From: Symbiodinium natans
Lineage: Eukaryota > Sar > Dinophyceae > Suessiales > Symbiodiniaceae
Assembly: GCA_905221605.1 (NCBI GenBank)
Contig: CAJNDS010002271.1
Coordinates: 439,001 to 503,000 of the forward strand
Direction of reading: 5' to 3'
DNA length: 64,000 bases
The position numbers and the translations under genes are program-made. Under the pieces are notes generated by a model. The model was given only the letters and a program-made list of their open reading frames with translations. It made no database searches and was not told the DNA's origin. Below are positions 20,943 through 30,126 of the stretch, piece after piece (within the stretch, counting starts at the first letter, position 1; every line of letters starts with the position of its first letter).

Positions 20943-22000
20943 TTCTCCCAACAAGCAGACCTCGCCCTAGTTGGGGAGAGGAGTCCAACCCTAATCCTAT
21001 GTCCCAGAAGGGAGGGGCTTAGGGTACCAACAACTCGCTCTCCTGTTTTCAGCGGTGCTGCTCTGGGCAAAAGAGTGGAATGCTTCGTGGGAAAGGCTGG
21101 GCCATCACACCCCCTGTTGAGGTGAGATGAGGTTCCGAGGCGGGACCTTTGGAAGGCAAGTGGGCATTTCTGAGGGGCTACTCCACTTTGAGAGGCGGAA
21201 TCCGGACGGATCCGGCTTTTGGCTAATATGCTTTGAGTGCGCAAGACAGTGGTGGGTGGGCAAAAAGCAGAAGGCTCCAGAGCTTCTACACCTAGAGAAG
21301 TGCCTTCTTTGCCTGGAAGCTGCAGAGCCCCCTGTGTGGTTCTGATGCTTCTTGCAGTTATTGGCTCTTTGGCGTTTTTTAGGAACCCTCTTGGTGTTAC
21401 TTTTGGGCCCATGCCTTCTCAGTCCAAAAGCCCAGCCTTCTTCCAACCCTGCCCCTGGAATGTCTAGGATTGGAGTGGCACCGAGGACAGCAGTGACACA
21501 TGCCCAGACGCCACAGCGTTCTTAGCACAAGAGCCTTTTGCACACGGCTTTGCGCCTGCGCAGGTCAGGCTGCCTTACCAGGTTAGACCGCTTGCAACAG
21601 CGCCTCCGCTGCCTTAGCCTATTAATAGCCCTAACCCGCCTGCCCTAATACGCCCATACTCTGGCCTAAGCCCAAGCCTCCGCTGCCACAGCACCTGCTG
21701 TTTGATGCTCTATGCTCCTGCTGCCCGCTGGCCCCAGATTGGCACAGCACCAAGTCTTCGCCGTGCCCATGCAGAGCTTCTGCTCCCGCTACCAAAATGC
21801 CGCCACAGCTTTGCATATGTCGGCACTGCAACGCGCCCACACGTGTTCGCCCTACAGCCCACAACCGCCGCTTATTCCATGTTATTGACTGGTGGTCTGC
21901 CGCCGATGCTGGTATTTGGCAGGCCAATGCCCAACTCGGATTGCTACTCCGACCTAAGTCTTCATCGAGCACCAGCACCGCTGCTGATTGTCCCTGAGGA
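20943..22000. other. no gene recognised
   Basis: This is sequence beyond the Copia-2 truncation. Open frames of up to 157 codons overlap on both strands without domain similarity. No LTR matching Copia-2 was seen. Confidence 0.5.
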
Positions 22001-22341
22001 TGGGCCCCCCCCCTTTGGGCAAAGGGGGGCTTAAGCCCCCCTTTAAGCCCCCCTTAAGCCCCCCTTCAAAGGGGTCCCTGCAAAGGGGGTCCCTTCGGGG
22101 GGGGGGGGGGGAAAGGGTCAAAGCCCTTAAGCCCCCCCTTAAGCCCCCGTAAGCCCCCCCGGAAGCCCCCCCTGAAGCCCCCCCTTAAGCCCCCCCTTTA
22201 AGCCCCCCTTAAACCCCCCCCTTAAGCCCCCCCCTTAAAGCCCCCTTGAAGCCCCCCTTTAAGCCCGCCTTTAAGCCCCCCTTTAAGCCCCCCTTTAAGC
22301 CCCCTTTAAGCCCCCCCTTTAAGCCCCCCTTTAAGCCCCCC
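22001..22341. repeat. C-rich satellite array (CCCCCTTTAAG-type), left part
   Basis: Imperfect 10-13-bp units of the form AAGCCCCCCTTT repeat to the left border of Copia-3, with a G run at about 22,097-22,111. The same array resumes immediately after Copia-3, so the retrotransposon split it. It is not the TTTAGGG-type telomere repeat. Confidence 0.9.
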
Positions 22342-22346
22342 TTTAA
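22342..22346. repeat. Copia-3 target-site duplication, left copy
   Basis: TTTAA precedes the 5' LTR and is repeated at 30,122-30,126. A 5-bp duplication is typical of Ty1/copia insertion. Because TTTAA is also part of the host repeat unit, the match is less informative than in unique sequence. Confidence 0.75.
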
Positions 22347-22546
22347 TGCGATTTATCTACGGTAAGTAGCTTAAAAACCAAACCCTCGGAGGGCTTGAGC
22401 TAAAGGCTACCCCCTACGCTGTATAGAAACCACTGCGCAACCGCAGCCCTTTTGAGGCTTCAAGCGAAGAGGCTTCAAGCGAAGAGAAAAGGAGTGTCCT
22501 ACCCTGAGCCCAGTAGGACCCCTGAAACAGCCTCTGAGCTTTCGCA
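22347..22546 (+). repeat. Copia-3 5' LTR
   Basis: It begins TGCGATTTATC and ends GCTTTCGCA, giving short TGCGA/TCGCA terminal inverted repeats. Relative to the 3' LTR it has an extra 15-bp tandem copy of a GGCTTCAAGCGAAGA segment and five substitutions, all clustered within about 15 bp near its start. The promoter should lie here, but I can identify no reliable promoter element. Confidence 0.95.
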
Positions 22547-22558
22547 TGGTAGCGGAGC
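22547..22558 (+). promoter_or_regulatory. primer binding site, initiator-tRNA-Met type
   Basis: TGGTAGCGGAGC follows the 5' LTR without a gap. It resembles the TGGTATCAGAGC-type sites that pair with the 3' end of initiator tRNA-Met in many copia elements. This is where minus-strand cDNA synthesis would begin. Confidence 0.7.
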
Positions 22559-22825
22559 TCTGCTGAGCCCAGGGCCAGCATCTCCGAGCGCCGCAGGTCT
22601 GGAGGACCTGCCTTTGCTGTCTGCGGGTAGCACCGCCCTGCAGGTACAAGCAACGGTCACCGGGGACCAGAAACCCGGGGAAAGCAGCACTAGGCTTTGA
22701 AGCTTAGTGCGGGTAGACCCGCCTAGAGGTCTAACCTTCGGCACCTGGGCCGACAAACCAGGACCACAGGCCGAGCCAACCGAGCCGGTCTTCACCTCTG
22801 GATTTGCCCAGCTCTGTGCGGGTAG

Positions 22826-23912
22826 ATCCGCCCTAGTCTTGCAGCCACGTCCGACAGGGACTGGCACGACTGGGGTTGGAATCGGGACCAGTCTGGTTCC
22901 TGGTGGGACAACCACCAAGCCGAAGCTGACCAGCACTGGGACTGGCAGCAAGAGGTCTGGCAGCAAGAAAGCTGGACCGAAAACACAGGCCAAGCCGAGG
23001 ACCCCTGGGCCGGCTGGTCAGGTGTGCATTCGTGGGTGGAGGCACACCCGGTGCCTGAACCCAGTGCACCTCCGCGTAGTCGCAGTCCGCGGCTTCGCAG
23101 CGAACCTGCAGCTTCCAGTGCGGGTAGACCCGCCAAACCAAGGGGAAAGCCCTGGTGGGAACGTCCCCCGCCCGAGTGGGTGTGGGACGAGAGCAACCAA
23201 CGCTGGAAGCGCAAGAACCAGCGGGGAAAACGCTCACCTGAAAAGGTTGAGGAACGTATCCAGCGCGGACAAGAGCGACGAGCAGCCAGCTCGTCAGCAA
23301 AAGTCGCGCGGGTAGAACCGCCTCAGGAGGCGGAGACCTCGACTGAGCCAAGTGAGCCAGTCGTTCTCACCTCAGCGCCGGCAGCAGCCGAGCCAGCGGG
23401 TAGCCCCGCGGAGGAACGCTCAGAAGCCTCTGAGTCCGAATCCTCCTCCAGCTCGTCAGTCAGCACCATCGACTACGAGACTGGAAGTCTGCCCGTGCAG
23501 ACTGAAGCGGCAGCAAGTGCAGCCGCAGAAAGAATTCGGGCCATTAAGCTCGAAGGGGATCCGGGCGAACCGGAAGGACCCCACGCCCCATCTCCAGATG
23601 AGCGAGGATCCGAACGAGGAACCCCTCGCAAGTGCGGCAGCCAAAGCCGCATCTGAGCTCCGAGACTCCTGGATCTCAGTGAAAGAGGAGGTTGACTATA
23701 GCCCCTCGGACACTCCAGGAGCGGGTAGCACCGCCGCAGCAGAAGCTGCGGAACACAGCCCGGAAGCGGGCAGCCCCGCCGCAGCCGAAGCTGCGGGACA
23801 AAGCTCCTGGGTGGAAGTCCAGGAAACAGCAGACTCCCTAGCTGGGAGCACGATCCCAAGCCCACGCCTCTCCGAAGATGGCGATGGCTGGGACGACACA
23901 GCTCACCGCTGA
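22826..23912 (+). CDS. Copia-3 leader ORF upstream of gag, unknown function
   Basis: A frame open from 22,826 (after a TAG inside a palindrome) to 23,656 is rich in Trp (DWHDWGWNRDQSGSWWDN), then Arg/Pro (WWERPPPEWVWDESNQRW), then Ser/Glu (SEASESESSSSSSVSTIDYE). Near 23,600 the protein-like sequence moves by one base into the frame that ends at 23,912 (ELRDSWISVKEEVDYSP). That frame overlaps the gag ATG at 23,878 by 35 bp. No ATG start is clear. No known domain is seen. Ala-Gly-Ser-Thr/Pro-Ala blocks come from embedded palindromes. It may be an extra gag-like leader or translated 5' leader sequence. Confidence 0.5.
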
Positions 23913-26900
23913 GGAGGTGAGCAGGCAGCTCACGGGACTCACTGAAGCCCTCCGAAGGGCAGAGGAGGCCCACCGTGGGTTGCAAGAGCAGCTGGCTCAA
24001 AGCCAGCACCGCACCCAACTGTTGGAGCAACAGCTCCTGGAACTCCAACAGGCGGGTAGCACCGCCGCGGGTGGCACCGCAGCCAGCAGAGCAGCGGCGG
24101 CCGCAGCGGTAGGTAGCGTTTCACCCCAAGGACTGTTAGGCTTAGCAGCACCGCTGAAAGGGGTAGACTTACTTAAACAAGCCATTAAGCCCCCCAAACC
24201 CTTAAAGGGAGTAGAAGATTGGGAGAGGTTTGTGTGGCAAGTTGAAACCTTTGCTGCACTCGTGGACGAAAGTTTTCCAGTGCACTTAGAGGAAGCCAGA
24301 AAGAGTCAAAGTGACAACACACCGACCGAAGAGAGCGACGAATACCGAGCTCTCTCAGTCAAACTGTTTGGGATGCTGGTATCGCTCATCGCTGAATGCC
24401 CAGCTGCATTGAAGATTGCGAGGGGCACGAGAAACCAAAATGGATTCGTCCTGTGGCAAATGCTGTGGCGAGAGTTTCATCCCGAGCAGGCCAACAGAGG
24501 TCTCATTTGGAGACGAGCCCTGCTTTCGCCGAAGTTTCCAAACAAAGAGGGCGACTTTAGTGCAGCTCTTCAAGAATGGGAGCTGGATCTCGCGAAGTAT
24601 GAATCCGAGTTTGGAGCCGAAAAGGCCATCTCAGATGAAGACAAGCGAGCGCTACTGATGGTCGAATCGCCCCAGGCCCTGAAGCAGCACTTGGCAATGC
24701 ATGCTTCGTCGCTAGGATCGTACGATGAGGTTCGGGCTGTGGTGGTCTCATACCTGCAAGCAAAGAGGGTGTGGACACCGTCCGGTGGTTATGCTCAGTC
24801 AAGCCGCCGAGCAGCTCCCGATCCCGATGCCATGGATATTGGCAAAGTCGGCGATGCCAAAGGCGATAAGGGGAAAGGAAAAGAAAAGAAGGGCAAAGGC
24901 AAAGAAAAAGACCCCAAAGGGGGGAACAGACCCGAGAAGGGTGGAAAGGGCCAAGACAAAAGAAACCAGCAGAAAGAAAAGGAGAAGTGCCCCATATGCT
25001 GGCGAACTGGGCACACAGTGAAAGACTGCTGGTACAATGTGAAAGGAAAAGGCAAAGGAACGCCAAAGGGCGGAGTAAACGCTGTTGCTGACGACGCTTC
25101 GTCACAGCTCTCAGCGGGTCCCTCCGCTTCCCAGGCGGGCAGCGCCGCGACTACGGCAAAACCTGGTGTGAGACACATCTCGGATGAGCCCATGCGAGCG
25201 CTAGCTGTGCGGAACAACGACCTCCGCAAAGGACACCTCCTGGTGGATACTGGTGCCGCTGTTTCCGTTTGCCGCCCGGGAACCTTTTCCAGCAAACTTG
25301 ACCCGAAAGGACAAATGGCTCTGTACAGTGTGGACGACACACCGCTCAACACCCTAGGCGCCACGGAACCTGTGCTGCGACTAGGCGGGGACCACCGCCA
25401 GAATGCACGAACCACGTTTCAAGTGGTTGAAGGTATCACAGATGACATTCTGTCTGTGAACCGAGCGGTGGATGCTGGAGCGCGGGTTGTGTTCCACGCG
25501 TCAGGCTCGCACATTGAGTGGGCTGACGGCTCACGAGCCGATTTTGTCCGAAGTGGGAAGCAATTCCTCCTACCTTACGCTGAAATGGCCAAACCCAGCA
25601 AGCACGTGACCATAGCAGCCGTTGAGGATTTTCCCGACGACCTGGAAGCTCAAGCGGTCGAGGAATTCGCTATCGCTGAAGAACAGCGGGAGGCAGAAGC
25701 CGCGCAGGCCGAGGCAGCAGCTGCTGAAGCCAGTGAGGGTGAAGGCGAAGAACGCCAGGACCTTGAAGCGGTAGCCCCGCCAGCGGATCCCGAGCCGAAC
25801 GAGGAAAGCGTGCCACGCGAGCCCACGGCCGAAGAGAAAGAGCGCCACAGACTCACTCACCTGCCATTCCAGAGCTGGTGTCCGGAATGCGTGCAGGGGG
25901 CCGGGCGAGGCGGGCACCACCGCAGAAAGAAAGACGCGGGAGAAGGCGCATTGGAAGCGACGGTCCAAATGGACTACACCTTCTACTCGCGAGGGGCGCA
26001 GCAAAGGCTCGCGCCGGAGAACGAGTCTGTTCTCGTCACGGTGCTGACGCTGGTTGACCGCGACACCGGCTGGCCGTGCAGCGTACAGGTGCCTAGAAAA
26101 GGTCAGGAGTGCGGACCATTTGTGTTGGACGCAATAGAGCTCTACCTGAACAATTTGGGACACAAAAGAGTGATCCTGCAAATTGACCAAGAAGGAGCGT
26201 TGAGAAACGTTGCTGTGGCTGTAAGAAACCGGATGGGGGCACACAAGGTTCGGGTGCGGGAGTCACCGCCGTACTCGCACCAGAGCCAGGGCGCCGTTGA
26301 AGGCGAACACCACCAACTCGCAGGTTTGGTACGCACATGGCTCATGGACCTCCAGAACCGGTACCCCAACTGCATGGTTGACGTCAATCATGTGGTGTTT
26401 CCCTGGCTAGTCAAGTACGCCGCTTGGTCTGCGGCGAGGTTTCAAGTGAGAACCGCCGACAAAATGACCGCGTACAAGATAGTCAATGGGGTAGAATACT
26501 TGAGCCCCATATGCAAATTTGGGGAAACAGTCATGGCAAAACTTCCGAAACCAGGCACCAAGGCGCAACGCCGTTGGATACGTGGGATATGGGTTGGTCG
26601 TCTGGAGCGCGACAACACCAACATTATACTCACGGAGGCTGGGGCATTGAGTGTGCGGTCTGTCCGCCGTTTACCACCAGACGCGCAAGCCAACAGAACC
26701 CTGATGGGGACCGTAGCTGGCGTGCCATGGGCACTGCGACAAGGAAGGACGTTGCGGCAAGCACCCGCCCTGCAGGCGGAACCTTTGGTGCTGCCAGCAC
26801 CGCCACTCATGCAAGCCGAAACCGAAGGTGACCACGTGGAGCAAGAGGGCGCAGCGCAAATCCCCTCAATGGCCCACGATGGACCCGAAGAAAGAATGGA

Positions 26901-28362
26901 CAGAGACGCGTTGGACGTTGAAGGCGCCGCAGCCGCGGAAAGCCTCGAACCACGCGAAGACATGGACGTTTTCGATGGCGACACCGGCGCGGGAGTTCTC
27001 GTCTCACCCGAAGAAACCGCTGAGGCCGAAGCTATTCGAAATGCAGCGCCATCGAGTCCCACAACGTCGGATGGCCCATCCGCAGAAAGCGCGGGAGCCG
27101 CCGCCGGATCACCTAGAGCACCAGCAGGGATGGCTTATCCCACGGGGCTGGGCGAAGGGGGGCTGGCGACCAAGCGTTCAGGCACAGCGCCACCTGCGGA
27201 AGAGACCAGGCCGCCAAAGCAACCCAAAGCCGAAGCCAAGAAGTCCCAACGTGTAGGCAAACTACAGGCGCAAGATCTGTGGAAAAAGGTGGAGGAATGG
27301 GCCAATGCGGACGACCCCGCTGTAGCGCAGCAGAGGCTCGCCACGGTGATGGAATACCTCGATTCCGTGCCCGACCCACAGCAGATCCAGAAAGCACGCG
27401 AAGAGCAACTTTGGAAGCTCTGGCGGCTGAACGCCTTCACACCGGTGATGCGATGGGACAAGCCGGCAGACGCCCAGACCTTCCACTACAAGTGGGTGGA
27501 CAAGGTGAAAGACGGCGTGTGCAAAAGCAGGTTTACCTGCGCCGACACACGACGATCCTATACCCCAGAAATGGAGCAGGACATGCGTGTCTTTGTTCCT
27601 ACCCCTACTCCTGAAGCACACGCCCTGCTCGAAATAACGGCTCTGCAAAGAGGCTGCGCCATGAGAACCTTCGACATCGTTGCTGCTTTCCTGATCGGCA
27701 AGGACCGAGGGGCGCAGAACGAAAACTGGGTCTACATGCGACCGCCAGCCGAGTGGAAGCCCATTTTCGACCAGTGGGTGCGGGAGCAACCGCCGTTTGA
27801 GCAGTCCAAGCTCAGAGGACAATTTGCTGACATGCTGTTCAGGCTCGATGGAAATCTGTATGGTCGAAGAACAGCTGGCTCCGTCTATCGAGACGAGCTG
27901 GAAGAGCTGTTATGCCACAAATTGTCACAGACCGGCCGGTATGCTTTCAAAAGAGGGGTAAAAGATCCATGTATCTATCGATGCATGAAGACAGGTATCA
28001 TAGTGGTCCATCACATCGATGACGGAAGATGTGCGGGGAACGCCGCCCTGCTGAACACCTTCCTGGACGAGGATATGTGCAGCCACTGTGAAATCACCAC
28101 CGGTCCTCTTGAGGCCGAAGGTGTATCGGTAGAAGTTTTGGGAAAAACCAAAACACGCTTAGAGGGCTGCATCCTAACAGCCCCAGACGGAAAGCATGCT
28201 CGAAACATCATCGAAGCACTCGGTCTGAAGCCCGGAGAGAAATCTCCAGTACCTTCTCGCAAACCCGATCTCTCGGACGTGACGCCGTTGAGTGCGGGGG
28301 ATGCCGCCAAATACCGATCCGCTGTGGGGTCTGGAATTTTACCTTTCGGCCGACAGACGTGA
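23878..28362 (+). CDS. Copia-3 gag-protease-integrase-RT polyprotein
   Basis: The frame has 1,494 codons and starts at ATG 23,878. Residues 10-60 form a coiled-coil-like helix (LTEALRRAEEAHRGLQEQLA). The gag body follows (FGMLVSLIAECPAALKIARG, GFVLWQMLWREFHPEQANRG). A KGKGKEKK tail leads to a CCHC knuckle (CPICWRTGHTVKDC, 371-384). The protease motif LLVDTGAAVSVCRP has Asp457. The integrase starts at HLPFQSWCPEC (His661) and has Asp699 (TVQMDYTF), Asp770 (QIDQEGA) and Glu808 (GAVEGEH). RT has Asp1266 (RTFDIVAAFL) and HHIDDG (Asp1381-Asp1382), the copia equivalent of YVDD. All catalytic residues looked for are present. The frame runs off near residue 1,487, where one T in a TTTT run (28,337-28,340) separates it from RNase H. 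Confidence 0.93.
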   Translation: MAMAGTTQLTAEEVSRQLTGLTEALRRAEEAHRGLQEQLAQSQHRTQLLEQQLLELQQAGSTAAGGTAASRAAAAAAVGSVSPQGLLGLAAPLKGVDLLKQAIKPPKPLKGVEDWERFVWQVETFAALVDESFPVHLEEARKSQSDNTPTEESDEYRALSVKLFGMLVSLIAECPAALKIARGTRNQNGFVLWQMLWREFHPEQANRGLIWRRALLSPKFPNKEGDFSAALQEWELDLAKYESEFGAEKAISDEDKRALLMVESPQALKQHLAMHASSLGSYDEVRAVVVSYLQAKRVWTPSGGYAQSSRRAAPDPDAMDIGKVGDAKGDKGKGKEKKGKGKEKDPKGGNRPEKGGKGQDKRNQQKEKEKCPICWRTGHTVKDCWYNVKGKGKGTPKGGVNAVADDASSQLSAGPSASQAGSAATTAKPGVRHISDEPMRALAVRNNDLRKGHLLVDTGAAVSVCRPGTFSSKLDPKGQMALYSVDDTPLNTLGATEPVLRLGGDHRQNARTTFQVVEGITDDILSVNRAVDAGARVVFHASGSHIEWADGSRADFVRSGKQFLLPYAEMAKPSKHVTIAAVEDFPDDLEAQAVEEFAIAEEQREAEAAQAEAAAAEASEGEGEERQDLEAVAPPADPEPNEESVPREPTAEEKERHRLTHLPFQSWCPECVQGAGRGGHHRRKKDAGEGALEATVQMDYTFYSRGAQQRLAPENESVLVTVLTLVDRDTGWPCSVQVPRKGQECGPFVLDAIELYLNNLGHKRVILQIDQEGALRNVAVAVRNRMGAHKVRVRESPPYSHQSQGAVEGEHHQLAGLVRTWLMDLQNRYPNCMVDVNHVVFPWLVKYAAWSAARFQVRTADKMTAYKIVNGVEYLSPICKFGETVMAKLPKPGTKAQRRWIRGIWVGRLERDNTNIILTEAGALSVRSVRRLPPDAQANRTLMGTVAGVPWALRQGRTLRQAPALQAEPLVLPAPPLMQAETEGDHVEQEGAAQIPSMAHDGPEERMDRDALDVEGAAAAESLEPREDMDVFDGDTGAGVLVSPEETAEAEAIRNAAPSSPTTSDGPSAESAGAAAGSPRAPAGMAYPTGLGEGGLATKRSGTAPPAEETRPPKQPKAEAKKSQRVGKLQAQDLWKKVEEWANADDPAVAQQRLATVMEYLDSVPDPQQIQKAREEQLWKLWRLNAFTPVMRWDKPADAQTFHYKWVDKVKDGVCKSRFTCADTRRSYTPEMEQDMRVFVPTPTPEAHALLEITALQRGCAMRTFDIVAAFLIGKDRGAQNENWVYMRPPAEWKPIFDQWVREQPPFEQSKLRGQFADMLFRLDGNLYGRRTAGSVYRDELEELLCHKLSQTGRYAFKRGVKDPCIYRCMKTGIIVVHHIDDGRCAGNAALLNTFLDEDMCSHCEITTGPLEAEGVSVEVLGKTKTRLEGCILTAPDGKHARNIIEALGLKPGEKSPVPSRKPDLSDVTPLSAGDAAKYRSAVGSGILPFGRQT

Positions 28363-29302
28363 CATTCAGTACGCGGTGAAAGAGTTGGCGAGGCATATGG
28401 CCGAACCCAGACAGTGCGACATGCAACAAGCACGACTGCTGGGAAAATACCTGCAACAAGCGCCCGACCTTGTTCGAGTCACTGCACTCGACCCAAGCGC
28501 GTACGAAGGCCCCATGACGCTCGACGTCTTCAGTGACAGCGATTGGGGAGGGTGTGTTGAAACCCGGCGATCCACAGATTGTCATGTGGTGGTTCTGGGA
28601 GGAGCAATTGTCGCCACATCCACGCAGACCCAGCCGGGATTGCCTGCCACCAGCAGCCCTGACGCTGAGTTAAGAGGCATCAGCCGGGCCTGTCGCGAGG
28701 CCATCTTCGTACACGAACTGGCGACCATGGATTTTGGGCTGGAGGTGGAAATCCCACGCCTGTGGTCAGACAGCTCCACTGGCATCACAGCCGCAAAACG
28801 CATAGGGCCAGGAACCAAGCTACGCCATCTGGACGTGAGCGAATTCTACGTCCAAGGGGCAGCGCAGGCCGGGAAAGCGCTGTTGCGAAAAGTCAAAGGA
28901 ACTGAGAATCCGGCGAATTTTCTCACCAAGCACCCAAAGTCCGGAAACGAAGTGCTACAAGCTTTACCTTCGTTGGGCATGGTGGACCCCAAACATGTTG
29001 CGGGCGCCACCGCCCAGGAGAAACACACGGTGAAGTTTGCGCGGGTGAATCCGCCTACGATCGAGCTGGAAACCCGTATTTCCGTTCAAGCCTACGCTCG
29101 CAATCGCGGGTATCACTATGGCTTCACAGATCTTAGGAGTGAAGGCCCAGCCAAGGGAGAAAGAACTCCTAGAGCTGGTGCTGGATGCCACTTTGTGGCT
29201 GGGAATCTTGGGATGGTTTGTTTTGCTCTACCACATGGTGAAGGGCACTGTGAGGGGAACTCTGGCTATATACAGGAGGGTGAACCGACACCGGCAACAT
29301 GA
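28339..29302 (+). CDS. Copia-3 end of RT and RNase H
   Basis: The frame continues the polyprotein as YLSADRRDIQYAVKELARHM, the segment that normally follows Y-R-S-x-V-G in copia RT. RNase H motifs follow: Asp in DVFSDSDWGG (about 28,522-28,550), Glu in SPDAELRG (28,667-28,669), Asp in LWSDSSTG (28,769-28,771) and HLDVSEFYVQ. RNase H degrades the RNA strand during cDNA synthesis. After NPANFLTKHP the protein becomes less conserved and overlaps ORF3 by 185 bp. Access needs a frame change, by mutation or recoding. Confidence 0.88.
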
Positions 29303-29849
29303 AGAAGAGCCGGAACCGGAAGCGTCGGAGGACGAAGCTCCAACGCAGGCCGCGGAAAACGCGCCACCTCCACTCGAGGACTTGTTCCGAGAGGGAGTGC
29401 GGGCACCTCCGCCTCGGGACCTGCGACCCCCAGCTCCTGAGCCAGAACCTCCAGAGGTGGGCCAACAGGCAGCAGCTTCTGCCTTACCACCACAATCCGC
29501 ACAGGGAAATCAGCAGCGACGAGCACGTCGAAGAACTAGACCACAGGTACCCCAGAGAGAACCAGGGGAGATCTACTATGCGTCTTGCCGAAGGACAGCA
29601 CATGTATTCCGCAACTGCTCTGGGCTAAGTTCAACCCAGCAGCAAGACATCGTGGTCGAACAGTTCTGTGCCTACTGCCTGGAAAACTTTCCCAGACACC
29701 TCAGGCTCGAGAACGAACCTCGGGTATGGGTGACAGGGACGAATCTAAGGGCACATATCTTTCAGAATTGCCCTGAACTCCAAGGATGGCAGAGAGCGAT
29801 TCCGATGTGCAATCACTGCAGTTTGAGACACATCTCGCGAGATCCCTGA
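29118..29849 (+). CDS. Copia-3 third ORF: membrane segment plus two His/Cys modules
   Basis: The frame has 243 codons from ATG 29,118, overlapping the end of RNase H in another frame and ending 87 bp before the 3' LTR. Residues about 25-46 (ATLWLGILGWFVLLYHMV) form a hydrophobic membrane-like helix followed by basic residues. An acidic proline-rich linker follows. Then come two related modules: residues about 152-190 (RRTAHVFRNCSGL...FCAYCLE) and 201-238 (TNLRAHIFQNCPEL...PMCNHCSLRH). Each follows H-x3-C...C-x2-C and could bind zinc. Copia elements normally end at RNase H, so this is an extra gene. It is not a recognisable envelope protein, and its role is unknown. Confidence 0.72.
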   Translation: MASQILGVKAQPREKELLELVLDATLWLGILGWFVLLYHMVKGTVRGTLAIYRRVNRHRQHEEEPEPEASEDEAPTQAAENAPPPLEDLFREGVRAPPPRDLRPPAPEPEPPEVGQQAAASALPPQSAQGNQQRRARRRTRPQVPQREPGEIYYASCRRTAHVFRNCSGLSSTQQQDIVVEQFCAYCLENFPRHLRLENEPRVWVTGTNLRAHIFQNCPELQGWQRAIPMCNHCSLRHISRDP

Positions 29850-29922
29850 GCGGTAGTCCCGCCAAGCGGGCACCACCGCTGGTCAGGATGACCAGCAAAT
29901 CCAAACAAGGCACAACCCTCTG

Positions 29923-29936
29923 AGGTTGGAGGGGGG
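29923..29936 (+). promoter_or_regulatory. Copia-3 polypurine tract
   Basis: AGGTTGGAGGGGGG directly precedes the 3' LTR. This mostly purine tract is in the position expected for priming of plus-strand DNA synthesis. Confidence 0.8.
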
Positions 29937-30121
29937 TGCGATTTATCTACGGTAAGTAGCTTAATTACCCAACACTCCGAGGGCTTGAGCTAAAGGCTAC
30001 CCCCTACGCTGTATAGAAACCACTGCGCAACCGCAGCCCTTTTGAGGCTTCAAGCGAAGAGAAAAGGAGTGTCCTACCCTGAGCCCAGTAGGACCCCTGA
30101 AACAGCCTCTGAGCTTTCGCA
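29937..30121 (+). repeat. Copia-3 3' LTR
   Basis: A 185-bp copy of the 5' LTR with the same TGCGA/TCGCA ends, lacking the 15-bp internal duplication. It should supply transcript 3'-end formation. Confidence 0.95.
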
Positions 30122-30126
30122 TTTAA
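30122..30126. repeat. Copia-3 target-site duplication, right copy
   Basis: TTTAA directly after the 3' LTR matches 22,342-22,346. Confidence 0.75.

Larger units (their letters stand above)
22623..29880 (+). repeat. dispersed short palindromes GCGGGTAGNNCCGCC within Copia-3
   Basis: Copies of a 14-15-bp hairpin-forming sequence start at about 22,623, 22,709, 22,818, 23,120, 23,308, 23,396, 23,721, 23,766, 24,052, 24,067, 25,114, 25,135, 25,768, 29,041, 29,850 and 29,865. Two (22,709 and 23,120) contain the perfect inverted repeat GCGGGT-AG-ACCCGC. Most lie in coding frames, often reading Ala-Gly-Ser-Thr/Pro-Ala. I did not see the family in the other elements of the window. Confidence 0.8.
22347..30121 (+). 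mobile_element. Copia-3: complete Ty1/copia LTR retrotransposon (7,775 bp)
   Basis: Two direct LTRs bound the element: 22,347-22,546 and 29,937-30,121. It has a 5-bp TTTAA duplication, a primer binding site right after the left LTR and a purine tract right before the right LTR. Inside are a leader ORF, a gag-protease-integrase-RT frame, RNase H in a second frame and a third ORF. Domain order is Ty1/copia. The LTRs share about 180 of 185 aligned bases plus one 15-bp length difference, so insertion is fairly recent. The main interruptions are the frame change at 28,337-28,340 and one or two in the leader. Confidence 0.95.

Noticed and set aside
22001-22341. C-rich array as telomeric DNA
   Set aside because: Units are CCCCCTTTAAG-like and irregular, not the CCCTAAA type, and the array is interstitial.
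22707-23315. Gly/Thr-rich frame at the start of Copia-3 as the leader protein
   Set aside because: It begins at GTG, and the Trp-rich frame over the same bases joins naturally to the conserved downstream leader, so this one is likely a shadow.
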